From contig NZ_CYPU01000031.1 in NCBI RefSeq assembly GCF_001458195.1, positions 1 to 64,000 on the forward strand: 64,000 nucleotides of DNA, written 5' to 3'. Source of the stretch: Ruegeria atlantica. GTDB lineage: Bacteria > Pseudomonadota > Alphaproteobacteria > Rhodobacterales > Rhodobacteraceae. Below the pieces are notes generated by a model. The model saw nothing but the letters and a program-made list of their open reading frames with translations, did no database searches and had not been told where the DNA came from. This document shows positions 53,588-61,908 of the stretch, in pieces (the first letter of the stretch is position 1; every line of letters begins with the position of its first letter). A program made the position numbers and the translations under genes.

Positions 53588-54864
53588 GTTTCGTCTTTTT
53601 TCGGCGTGGCGCGATCCAGAATTGCGGCATCTGCGACGCCCATGGTTGCCTCGACATCTTTCATCGCATTCATGGCCGCGCGCAGGTCAGACAGCGTTAA
53701 CGTGTCCTCAATGCTCATACCGTCCTTCCCGCTTCGGATAGCGGCTTGGGTGATCGCCAGCACGAACACAAGAACGGCTGGCAGCAGGTCGATTGCGATG
53801 GCTCCGGCCCAGGACGGCACAAAGTTGTGCGCATACTTGATTACCGCATCTGCACTGGAAATGGGATTATAGGCCGTCTCAATTGGCGGCTCGATCTCCA
53901 GAACCTCTTCAGCAGCGGTCCGAAGGGTTTTGCCACGCTGATCAAGTGCGTTCAGGACCGAGTTGATGGTCGATGACTGGGCATCGCGCACCTCGGAACT
54001 GCGCCCATCAAGTTCGGGCAGCACGACCGACGACGGCAAATCCCCGGCAGCGCGCGCAACAAGCGGCGCCACGTTGTATTGGTTCAGACGCGAAATCACG
54101 CCGGCCAGCTTGACGCTTTCTTCGGAAAACTGAACCGACCGGCGATCAACCGGCCCCGGGGCAACGGTAAGCTCACGCATTCGGGCGAGGATTTCGTTGC
54201 CCTGCTGGAACGCATCTTCGATCAGCGGCTGTTGATTGGCGATCTGCTCTTCCAGATTGCGCAGCTCTTCGGCCTTTTGGGTCAGCACGCGAAACACTGC
54301 CCCACGGCCCGCCGTGCCCGAAAGATCACCGGATTGCTCCAGCTCGGCCAGTTCTTCGAAGCTTTGACGCGCGCGTTCGACCTCGCGCCCCAGCGCCTGA
54401 CCGCTGAGTGCAATGTCGTGCGCCTGCTCAAGCGCCGCCTGGTAGTCGCGCACGGTGTTTTCAAGGTGCTGTTCGACCGCAGCCGCGCCGGCCAGGGCAG
54501 CAGCGTTAAGCCAGCTGGACATGGCGATGATTGCAACCGATCCAACGATCGTCGAGATCGTCAGGCCTATGAAACCACTGGCCGTGCGCATCGACGGCAG
54601 TAAGCGCAGCATATAGCTCCAGAACACAAAGATGCCGACGGACACTGCGATCGAATAGGCGACCGCAGCGAAGAAGGTCACCGCGCCATTGTCTTCCAGC
54701 AATGATGAAACGCCAAGGTAAGTGTAAATACCTGAGGCTATGGCCAAAACACCCAAAGCGGCGGGCGTGAACGTGTCCAACCACGCTAGATGCGCCTCAA
54801 GCTCTTTGGCCGTCCGCAGACCCCTCGCCTCCTCCGCGGTCAGTCGGTCCCTTTTCTCTGTCAT
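53584..54864 (-). CDS. Membrane protein with large coiled-coil region, unknown function
   Basis: The 426-residue protein has three or four membrane helices near the start (PAALGVLAIASGIYTYLGV; TFFAAVAYSIAVSVGIFVFW; GFIGLTISTIVGSVAIIAM), a long soluble coiled-coil region (about 130-330: EQHLENTVRDYQAALEQAH ... FEELAELEQ ... EELRNLEEQIANQQ), and another helix at about 355-375 (AGAIAIDLLPAVLVFVLAI). I know no function. Being translationally coupled to a ClpP-like periplasmic protein suggests the two act together, with this protein as scaffold, substrate adaptor or channel. Confidence 0.78.
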   Translation of the reverse strand: MTEKRDRLTAEEARGLRTAKELEAHLAWLDTFTPAALGVLAIASGIYTYLGVSSLLEDNGAVTFFAAVAYSIAVSVGIFVFWSYMLRLLPSMRTASGFIGLTISTIVGSVAIIAMSSWLNAAALAGAAAVEQHLENTVRDYQAALEQAHDIALSGQALGREVERARQSFEELAELEQSGDLSGTAGRGAVFRVLTQKAEELRNLEEQIANQQPLIEDAFQQGNEILARMRELTVAPGPVDRRSVQFSEESVKLAGVISRLNQYNVAPLVARAAGDLPSSVVLPELDGRSSEVRDAQSSTINSVLNALDQRGKTLRTAAEEVLEIEPPIETAYNPISSADAVIKYAHNFVPSWAGAIAIDLLPAVLVFVLAITQAAIRSGKDGMSIEDTLTLSDLRAAMNAMKDVEATMGVADAAILDRATPKKDET

Positions 54865-54912
54865 GTCACCCCACGCTCCAAATCGTTAATCTTTGTTAAT
54901 CACTAGATAATA

Positions 54913-54945
54913 ACGCACGGGACCATTTGATATGGTCCTATGCGT
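54913..54945. promoter_or_regulatory. Two-part inverted repeat after tetR
   Basis: GGACCAT (54920-54926) pairs with ATGGTCC (54932-54938) around TTGAT; an outer ACGCA (54913-54917) pairs with TGCGT (54941-54945), separated by two-base bulges. It lies between the tetR stop and the membrane coiled-coil gene start, both on the minus strand, so it may be an operator or terminator. Confidence 0.45.
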
Positions 54946-54993
54946 AACTTCAAGTTGAGCGGGTTGGGGCGAAGCTGTTTGATGGTCTCTGGA

Positions 54994-55662
54994 TTACCCG
55001 GACGGATCCAAAACACCGGTGAGCCCAGCATGACAGAACTGCAACAGGTTCCGGATTGCACCCTCGGCGTCGCGTTTTTGGTCAGGGCCGGAAAGTGCCC
55101 TGATCCGCCATTCCGACGTGCACAACGCCAGCATGGACGACACCGAAAAAACCAGCGCCCCAGCAACGTTCGCCGGGTCGGCCTTGGGGTATTTTGTGCA
55201 CAGCTTGTGAACGACCAGCGAGGCGACGGGATCAAAATGGGTTTTCGCCAGTGTATGCCAACGCGCATCAGCGGAAACTATCGCCACAATGCGCGCATAG
55301 GCCAGCCATTGGGGATCATTACTGAATGCGCGGGTCAGCAACGGCCTCATGAAGGCTGACATCAGGTCCGCGGCGTCCCAATCGCCGCACTCCTCCAATC
55401 GGCTGATGGTTTCACGGCGCTCTTGCGATAGTTCACTGGCGCGACGCGCCACGATGCGTTCAAAAAGCTCATCCTTTGGACCGCCGTGAAAGTTCACGTT
55501 GGCCTTCTGAACCCGCGCCCGCTCGGCGATGTCGCGAATCGAGGCACCGTCGAATCCCTGCTCGGCAAAGACCAGTTCCGCAGCGTCAAGAATACGTTCT
55601 CGTGCCGCAATGGATCGCTGCGAAGGCGCCCTTTTTCTTTCTTTTACAGCGTGTTGTGCCAT
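54994..55662 (-). CDS. TetR-family transcriptional regulator
   Basis: The 222-residue protein has the N-terminal DNA-binding domain RERILDAAELVFAEQGFDGASIRDIAERARVQKANVNFHG (about residues 21-60). The rest is a helical ligand domain (LLTRAFSNDPQWLAYARIVAIVSADARWH). It is divergent from the monooxygenase operon, and a palindrome between the starts is the likely operator, so it probably controls that operon. The usual YYHF after the recognition helix reads NVNFHG, a mild variant. Confidence 0.9.
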   Translation of the reverse strand: MAQHAVKERKRAPSQRSIAARERILDAAELVFAEQGFDGASIRDIAERARVQKANVNFHGGPKDELFERIVARRASELSQERRETISRLEECGDWDAADLMSAFMRPLLTRAFSNDPQWLAYARIVAIVSADARWHTLAKTHFDPVASLVVHKLCTKYPKADPANVAGALVFSVSSMLALCTSEWRIRALSGPDQKRDAEGAIRNLLQFCHAGLTGVLDPSG

Positions 55663-55687
55663 TTCAAAAACTAATTTGCCTTATTTC

Positions 55688-55699
55688 GAACGATCGTTC
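55688..55699. promoter_or_regulatory. TetR operator between divergent genes
   Basis: GAACGATCGTTC is a perfect 12-base palindrome, lying 26 bases before the tetR start and 32 bases before the monooxygenase start. GAACG/CGTTC half-sites are typical for TetR proteins of this size. Confidence 0.75.
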
Positions 55700-55730
55700 A
55701 AGATAAATAGTATCGCAGGAGGAGAGACGG

Positions 55731-57086
55731 ATGGAACAGGTGCAAGTCGGAGCGGGCCAGCCGGTCACGGTGAAGGCCCGCCCGGAAGAGTGTTTTGCTC
55801 TGATCGGAGCTGGGCCCATGGGTCTGGCAATGGCCAAGACACTTGTCGAGCAGGGAGTGCCATTTCAGGGATTTGAACTGGCTGATGATGTGGGTGGTCT
55901 GTGGAACATCGATGCCCCTCGGTCTACGATGTACGAGACCGCCCACCTCATATCGTCCAAGAAAATGACCGAATTCACCGACTTCCCTATGCAGGAAGAA
56001 ACGGCGGAGTATCCATCACATCGCGAGCTCAAGACGTATTTCCACGACTTCGCAAACGCATTTGACCTGTACCAGCACTATCACTTTGGTGCCGAGGTCC
56101 TGAGCACCACACCGCTGGACGCAGGCGGATGGGAGGTGAAGTGGCGCGACAAGGCAGGCACTGAGCACTGCCAGATCTTTGCGGGTGTTCTGATCGCCAA
56201 CGGCACATTGTCTGAACCCAACCTACCCAAGTTTGAGGGAGAATTTACCGGCGAGCTGATCCACGCCTCGGACTACCGTTATCCGACGCAATTCACAGGC
56301 AAGCGGGTTCTGGTCATTGGGGCCGGAAACTCGGGCTGCGACATCGCGGTTGATGCCATTCACCACGGGCAGTCCTGCGATATCTCGATGCGCCGGGGGT
56401 ACTATTTTGTACCCAAATACGTCTTCGGTGTTCCGGCCGACACGATGGGCGGGAAGATCAAACTGCCCATGTGGCTGAAACGAAAAGTCGACGGTGCAAT
56501 CCTGAAATGGTTCGTGGGTGATCCGCAGAAATATGGCTTTCCCAAGCCAGATTACGCCCTGTACGAGTCACACCCCGTCGTCAACTCGCTGATCCTGTTC
56601 CACGCCGGGCATGGCGATTTGAAGGTGCGCCCTGACATTGAAAGATTTGACGGCAAGACGGTCCATTTCCGTGATGGCACCAGTGCTGAATACGACATGA
56701 TTCTGGCCGCGACCGGGTACAAATTGCACTACCCGTTCATCGACAAGTCGCACTTGAACTGGCAGGGCGACGCCCCGCACTTGTACCTGAACTGCATGCA
56801 CCCGACCCGCGATGATCTGTTCGTCCTGGGTATGATCGAGGCGTCGGGCCTAGGGTGGCAAGGACGGCACGAACAGGCCGAGATGGTGGCGCGCTATATC
56901 GCGGGACTGAGATCCGGAAACTCTGCCGCAAAGACCATTCACGCGGCCAAATCCCAAAAATTCGAACGTGCGACCGGCGGCATGAACTATATCGACTTGC
57001 CCCGGATGGCCTATTATGTCGACAAAGCGACCTACCGCGGTGAAGTGACCCGGCAGATCGCGGCGTTGAAAGCGGCCCAGTCATGA
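55731..57086 (+). CDS. Flavin-containing monooxygenase (FMO/Baeyer-Villiger type)
   Basis: The 451-residue protein has the FAD-binding motif GAGPMG at residues 26-31, the FMO fingerprint FTGELIHASDY (about 173-183) and the NADP motif GAGNSG (about 197). It oxygenates a carbon or heteroatom using NADPH and O2. The fingerprint reads FxGxxxHxxxY, closer to FMOs, though Baeyer-Villiger enzymes share it loosely. It heads a four-gene operon with a BASS transporter and two dehydrogenases, which suggests uptake and breakdown of an alicyclic or steroid-like ketone. It overlaps the next gene by four bases. Confidence 0.92.
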   Translation: MEQVQVGAGQPVTVKARPEECFALIGAGPMGLAMAKTLVEQGVPFQGFELADDVGGLWNIDAPRSTMYETAHLISSKKMTEFTDFPMQEETAEYPSHRELKTYFHDFANAFDLYQHYHFGAEVLSTTPLDAGGWEVKWRDKAGTEHCQIFAGVLIANGTLSEPNLPKFEGEFTGELIHASDYRYPTQFTGKRVLVIGAGNSGCDIAVDAIHHGQSCDISMRRGYYFVPKYVFGVPADTMGGKIKLPMWLKRKVDGAILKWFVGDPQKYGFPKPDYALYESHPVVNSLILFHAGHGDLKVRPDIERFDGKTVHFRDGTSAEYDMILAATGYKLHYPFIDKSHLNWQGDAPHLYLNCMHPTRDDLFVLGMIEASGLGWQGRHEQAEMVARYIAGLRSGNSAAKTIHAAKSQKFERATGGMNYIDLPRMAYYVDKATYRGEVTRQIAALKAAQS

Positions 57087-57997
57087 ACGGGATCGACGAT
57101 GTCGCGCTGAACTTCGATGCAGGCAACCTAAAGCTGCTGAACGTCATCCTTGCCGTCGTGATGTTCTCAATCGCGCTGGATCTTAGGATGGATGACTTTC
57201 GCCGGATCCTGCGCGGACCGAAACCGTTGCTTGTTGGGCTGGCGTCCCAGTTTTTGGTTCTACCCGCACTCACCTTTCTGATGCTGCTGGTGGTCAATCC
57301 ACTACCGTCGGTCGCGATGGGGCTGATCCTTGTAGCGGCCTGCCCGGGTGGGAACATCTCGAATTTCATGACCCATCGCGCAGGCGGAAACGTGGCGCTT
57401 TCGGTGTCGATGACAGCTTTCGCAACCGTCGGCGCGATCATCATCACGCCCGCTAATGTTGCGCTGTGGGGGAATCTTTACGCCCCAACACGAGAAATCC
57501 TGCAAAGGACAGAAATCGACCCGGTCGCAGTGGCCATTACGGTCGGCTTCATGCTGATCCTACCGCTGATCCTTGGCATGCTGGTAAATGCGCGTTTCAC
57601 AGCCGTCGCCGATAAAATCCGCCGCCCGATGCAGTGGCTTTCGATGGCGATCTTCATCACATTCATCATGGTTGCGCTCGCCGCGAACTGGGCAATCTTC
57701 CAGCATTTTGCGACCACGATCATCGGGATTGTTATCCTGCATAACGCGCTGGCTTTTATGGGCGGGTATCTGACCGCGACGGCCGCTAATCTGTCGGAAC
57801 GCGACCGCCGGTCTGTCACAATCGAAACTGGGATTCAGAACTCGGGCCTTGGCCTCATCCTGATTTTCGCCTTTTTCGGAGGGCTTGGCGGCATGGCGGT
57901 GGCCGCCGCTCTTTGGGGCATCTGGCACGCAATCTCGGGGTTGGCTCTGGCCGCCTTCTTCGCAAGACGAGAGGTGCCCGAATGCGCCACATCCTGA
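57083..57997 (+). CDS. Bile acid:sodium symporter (BASS) family transporter
   Basis: The 304-residue protein has nine to ten membrane helices and the family motif ACPGGNISNFMTHRAGGNVALSVSMTA in outline (about residues 88-112), with the later ETGIQNSGLGL (about 247-257). BASS proteins use sodium to import organic anions, including bile acids, pantothenate or keto acids. It is coupled by ATGA to the monooxygenase and overlaps the next gene, which supports a supply role for the pathway. Confidence 0.92.
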   Translation: MNGIDDVALNFDAGNLKLLNVILAVVMFSIALDLRMDDFRRILRGPKPLLVGLASQFLVLPALTFLMLLVVNPLPSVAMGLILVAACPGGNISNFMTHRAGGNVALSVSMTAFATVGAIIITPANVALWGNLYAPTREILQRTEIDPVAVAITVGFMLILPLILGMLVNARFTAVADKIRRPMQWLSMAIFITFIMVALAANWAIFQHFATTIIGIVILHNALAFMGGYLTATAANLSERDRRSVTIETGIQNSGLGLILIFAFFGGLGGMAVAAALWGIWHAISGLALAAFFARREVPECATS

Positions 57998-58920
57998 TCA
58001 CCGGAGCTGCGGGCTCGGTGGGCACTGCCCTGCTGCAACGGTTGGGCGATCGTGCCGACATCACGATCACCGCAACCGATATTCAAGAACCCGCCAACTT
58101 GCCGAAAAATGCACGGTTCGTACGAATGGACGTCACCGGCAACGCGCCTCTCAACGTCATTCTGGCTGAAGAACCGGACACCATTGTTCATCTGGCGTCC
58201 ATCGTGACCCCCGGTCCGAGCTCGACCAGAGACCATGAATATCAGGTTGATGTCGAAGGTACTCGAAATGTGCTGAGTGCGGCGATTGCCGCCAGGGTCA
58301 AGCGTCTGGTGGTTACCTCTTCGGGGGCCGCTTATGGGTATCATGCCGATAACCCGGTTCCCTTGCGCGAAACGGATGCGATACGAGGCAATCAGGAGTT
58401 TGCCTATTCCTGGCACAAGCGGCTGGTCGAAGAAATGCTGGCCGAAGCCAGACAAACCATGCCCGGCCTCGAACAGGTTGTTCTGCGCGTGGGCACTGTG
58501 CTGGGGCCAAAGGTTGAAAATCAGATAACAGCCCTTTTTCACAAACCCCGTCTGCTGGGGCTGAAAGGATCAGACAGCCCGTTTGTGTTCATCTGGGATG
58601 AAGATCTGGCCGATATCCTGGTTCGTGCGGCGACTGACGGGCCTGCCGGTGTCTTCAACGTTGCCGGCGACGGCTCGCTGAGCATCTCACAGATCGCATC
58701 ACAGATGAGCAAACCGTTGCGTCGGCTATCTCCGGCGGTGGTCAGGGCCGCTCTGACCATTGCCCGCCCGCTGCGCCTGTCGCGTTATGGCCCAGAGCAA
58801 GTGCGTTTTCTTCTGTATCGCCCTGTATTGAACAATGCCGCGCTGAAAGGCGAATTCGGCTATCACCCCAAATTCACGAGTGCCGAGGCGTTCGATCGCT
58901 GGTGGGAGGCTACCCAATGA
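57982..58920 (+). CDS. NAD-dependent epimerase/dehydratase (extended SDR)
   Basis: The 312-residue protein starts MRHILITGAAGSVGTALL, the Rossmann motif of extended SDRs. SSGAAYG at about 110-117 and YSWHK (YxxxK, at about 142) are catalytic. The family acts on nucleotide sugars or on steroid-type alcohols; context favours the latter. ATG 57982 overlaps the transporter stop by 16 bases; the longer frame starting at 57913 overlaps it further. Confidence 0.9.
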   Translation: MRHILITGAAGSVGTALLQRLGDRADITITATDIQEPANLPKNARFVRMDVTGNAPLNVILAEEPDTIVHLASIVTPGPSSTRDHEYQVDVEGTRNVLSAAIAARVKRLVVTSSGAAYGYHADNPVPLRETDAIRGNQEFAYSWHKRLVEEMLAEARQTMPGLEQVVLRVGTVLGPKVENQITALFHKPRLLGLKGSDSPFVFIWDEDLADILVRAATDGPAGVFNVAGDGSLSISQIASQMSKPLRRLSPAVVRAALTIARPLRLSRYGPEQVRFLLYRPVLNNAALKGEFGYHPKFTSAEAFDRWWEATQ

Positions 58921-59696
58921 AACCAACCGCTGTCATTACAGGAGGAGCCGGAGGGCTGGGCCGTGCATTGTCCGCCGCGCTAAGGGCCGACGGTTGGCAT
59001 ACCGCATTGATTGATTTACCGGGGCAAGAACTTGACGCGCTCGCCAATCTGGATGACGTTAGCACCTATGCCTGTGATCTGACCGACGCTGATCAATGCA
59101 AAGACACCTGCACCCGGATCATTGCGGCAAGAGACTCCATAGATCTGGTGATTTACAATGCAGGTGTCTCGCAGATTTCTGCGTTTTCGGACAGCGATAT
59201 GCGCTCGCACCGAAACTTGTTCGAAATCAACTATTTCGCTGCAGTTTGTTGCGCTCAGGATTTTCTGGACGCGGTCAGGAAAGCCAGGGGTACACACCTC
59301 GCGATCTCTTCCGTTGCAGGTTTTGCACCCCTCATTCATCGAACCGCCTATGCAGCCAGCAAACACGCGATGGAGGGGTTCTTTAAGTCCCTTCGCGCCG
59401 AGGAATCCGCCCACGGGGTTCGCGTTTCCATCGCCGCGCCATCCTTTGTGGCGACCAATATCGGGCGACCGGAGGCCGCAGACGCTGGGTTCGTTCGTCC
59501 CGGCTCTGCCTCGGATGGTATCGACTACATGGAGCCGGAAGCGGCGGCGCAGGTAATCTTGCAAGGTTACCGGCGACGTAAAGACTACATCCCAGTCGGG
59601 CGGATCGCACAGATCGCCAATCTGGTAAACCGTCTGGCACCAAAGCTCTATTTCCGTCAGATGATGCGGACGGTAGGTAGTCGACGAACGCCCTGA
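58917..59696 (+). CDS. Short-chain dehydrogenase/reductase
   Basis: The 259-residue protein is a classical SDR: TGGAGGLGRAL (cofactor motif, about 8-18), YNAGVSQ (NAG, about 81), serine in ISSVAG and the YxxxK YAASKHA at about 144-150. It likely oxidises or reduces a hydroxyl of the same substrate handled by the epimerase-like neighbour. It starts at ATG 58917, overlapping the previous stop by four bases, and ends four bases before the convergent kinase gene. Confidence 0.92.
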   Translation: MKPTAVITGGAGGLGRALSAALRADGWHTALIDLPGQELDALANLDDVSTYACDLTDADQCKDTCTRIIAARDSIDLVIYNAGVSQISAFSDSDMRSHRNLFEINYFAAVCCAQDFLDAVRKARGTHLAISSVAGFAPLIHRTAYAASKHAMEGFFKSLRAEESAHGVRVSIAAPSFVATNIGRPEAADAGFVRPGSASDGIDYMEPEAAAQVILQGYRRRKDYIPVGRIAQIANLVNRLAPKLYFRQMMRTVGSRRTP

Positions 59697-59700
59697 CCTG

Positions 59701-61905
59701 TCAACTGACCGAAGCCTCAAACACTGATTTTAGTTTTCGTGCATCAATCGGCTTGTGCAGCAAAAGGTAGCCTGCCGTCTTGCAAGAGTCGGCCAATTCG
59801 GTCGAACGATCAGCGGAAATGATGCAACCGGGCAGTTGCCCGAATTCGCGTGTCAGTTCGGCAATGGCCTCGGTCCCGGTCTCGTCGCCGTCCGGTTGAA
59901 AATCGGCGACAATGACATCCGGTAAAATCCCGATCTCGTGCAGCAGGTTTGCCGCCTCATCTTTGCTGGCCGCTTCCAATACCTGAACGCCCCAGTTTTC
60001 CATCGTCATGCACAGCGCGCCGCGCAGGTTGTCATCGTTTTCAATCAGCAAGGCAACCGTCCTGTGCAGCACGTCCGAGCGCGGCTTTATCGACGGCTCA
60101 CCACTATTCAGCGCATCGCGTGCCTGGCCTGCTGATGGAACCGTGATTGAAAAAACGGTTCCGCGCCCCAGTTCGGACTGCAAATTTATCGGATGTTTCA
60201 GCAAACCACAGGCGCGTTCCACAATGGCAAGGCCCAAACCCATGCCTTCGGCCGCACTGGCGTCTGAATGAATACGTTTAAATTCCTGAAAAACAACGTC
60301 TCTCTGGTCTGGCGCGATCCCAATTCCTGTATCCCAAACCTGGATCGAAACGGTCTTCCCCAGTCGCCTTACACCAACCAGAACCCTACCCGTTTCCGTG
60401 TACCGGATCGCATTTGACAGCAGGTTTTGCAGAACACGCCGCAGGTAACTGGCATCACTTCTGACAACCGCATCGGTACCGACAAATCGCAATCCAAGCC
60501 CCTTGGCTTGCGCCATGGGCCTAAAGGCGTCCTCCATCTGGGAAAAAAGCTCACCGACAGGGACCGAGGATAAGTGAACCGATGCCCGTCCGGAATCCAG
60601 TTTCGAAATATCCAGCAGCGCCTCAAGAATGTGTTCGACACTGTTTAGGGCGCTCTCTGCTTTCACCGCGACTGCGCGCGCATCGGCCTTGTCCAATCCA
60701 CTGCCCAGTGTCGAGACGTAGAGTTTTGCAGCCGACAGAGGTTGCAGCAGATCATGGCTGGCCGCTGCGACAAAGCGCGATTTTGATGCGTTCGCGCGTT
60801 CTGCCTCGTTCAGCGCGTCCGCAAGCTCCATTGTCCGCGATGCAACGCGCTGTTCCAACAGTTCCTTGGCCTCGACCAGGGCTTGCGCGGATTTTCTTTC
60901 AGCCGTCACATCGGTGAAGGAAATCACGAAACCCCGGTCCGGCATTTCCTGCGCGAAGACTGACAATACCTTGGCACGACCGCTGTGCATCTGGAATTGC
61001 AACGGCGGGCGCTCGGTCGAGCGATTGACCCAGGCCAGCAGGTCGGCGTCGCTCACACCCCCCTCAAAACTGACGGTCGCGCTTAACCGGTGAAACAACG
61101 TCTGGAACGGTGCCCCCATCTGAAATTGCGCATTGGGAATGGCCAGAAGTTCGCTCGCGCGGTTGTTCCACCCGACCAGGCGCAGCGTACTGTCAAAAAT
61201 ACAAACACCCTGATCGATATGTTCAAGTGTCGCGCGGATCAGCCGGGCCTTGTCATCTAGAATACGGTCCCTTTCCTGCCGTTCGATTCGCATGATGTCG
61301 GTTACATCCGTCTGCAAAATAACGGTACCGCCATCCGGTGTCCGATGTTCCGACACCTGCATCCAGCGGTTGCCGCTAAGGCGAATGTTAAAGACAACGT
61401 GATCTTCAGCATGGCGCGCCATGCGCCGTTGCACCCAGTCTTTTGGGGAAACGACCCCTGGCAGGGCCAGGAACCTGGACTGGCTGACCAACCCGACATA
61501 ATCGGTGAACCGCAGCCCCGGTGCCAGCTTGGTTTGGATGTCAGGCATATGCAGGCCAAAGCGGCTATTGCACAGGACCATTTCTTCATCCCGGTTGAAC
61601 AGCGCAAACCCTTCCTGCACCGCCTCGATCGCATTGGCGAGGTTTGCGCGGGCGGCTTCGGTTTCCTGATTGGCCTGCGCCAAGCGCGCGTTCGAGTCGT
61701 TGAGCAAGTCCAACGCCCGCTCAAGGTCATCTGTCCGGGCCCGCACTTCCTGTTCCAACATGGCCGCCCGCTGAAACTGAGCATAAGCCGCACCCGAGGC
61801 ATCAGTGGATTCCTCGACCCGCCGCATCAACGCCGCGACAATCTTCAGCAGTTTTTCATTCTGCCGATCAAGCGGATCATTGGGGTCGGTCAGAGATTCA
61901 ATCAT
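59701..61905 (-). CDS. PAS hybrid histidine kinase (NahK/ErcS'-like)
   Basis: The protein (734 residues from ATG 61905; GTG 61908 is also possible) begins with a coiled-coil (VRARTDDLERALDLLNDSNARLAQANQ), then two PAS domains (about 90-205 and 225-335), a histidine kinase core with H385 in ASHDLLQP, an ATPase domain (DTGIGIAPD; MGLGLAIVE), and a C-terminal receiver with aspartate 669 in VADF (numbered from the GTG start). Such hybrids act by phosphorelay. It is the third gene of the operon, after a FIST sensor and a response regulator, like the NO-responsive NosP/NahK pair. Confidence 0.92.
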   Translation of the reverse strand: MIESLTDPNDPLDRQNEKLLKIVAALMRRVEESTDASGAAYAQFQRAAMLEQEVRARTDDLERALDLLNDSNARLAQANQETEAARANLANAIEAVQEGFALFNRDEEMVLCNSRFGLHMPDIQTKLAPGLRFTDYVGLVSQSRFLALPGVVSPKDWVQRRMARHAEDHVVFNIRLSGNRWMQVSEHRTPDGGTVILQTDVTDIMRIERQERDRILDDKARLIRATLEHIDQGVCIFDSTLRLVGWNNRASELLAIPNAQFQMGAPFQTLFHRLSATVSFEGGVSDADLLAWVNRSTERPPLQFQMHSGRAKVLSVFAQEMPDRGFVISFTDVTAERKSAQALVEAKELLEQRVASRTMELADALNEAERANASKSRFVAAASHDLLQPLSAAKLYVSTLGSGLDKADARAVAVKAESALNSVEHILEALLDISKLDSGRASVHLSSVPVGELFSQMEDAFRPMAQAKGLGLRFVGTDAVVRSDASYLRRVLQNLLSNAIRYTETGRVLVGVRRLGKTVSIQVWDTGIGIAPDQRDVVFQEFKRIHSDASAAEGMGLGLAIVERACGLLKHPINLQSELGRGTVFSITVPSAGQARDALNSGEPSIKPRSDVLHRTVALLIENDDNLRGALCMTMENWGVQVLEAASKDEAANLLHEIGILPDVIVADFQPDGDETGTEAIAELTREFGQLPGCIISADRSTELADSCKTAGYLLLHKPIDARKLKSVFEASVS

Positions 61906-61908
61906 CAC

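Noticed and set aside
54886-54899. Possible CtrA box TTAA...TTAA before the coiled-coil gene
   Set aside because: The spacing is six bases, not the seven required by the CtrA consensus, in an AT-rich patch where TTAA is common.
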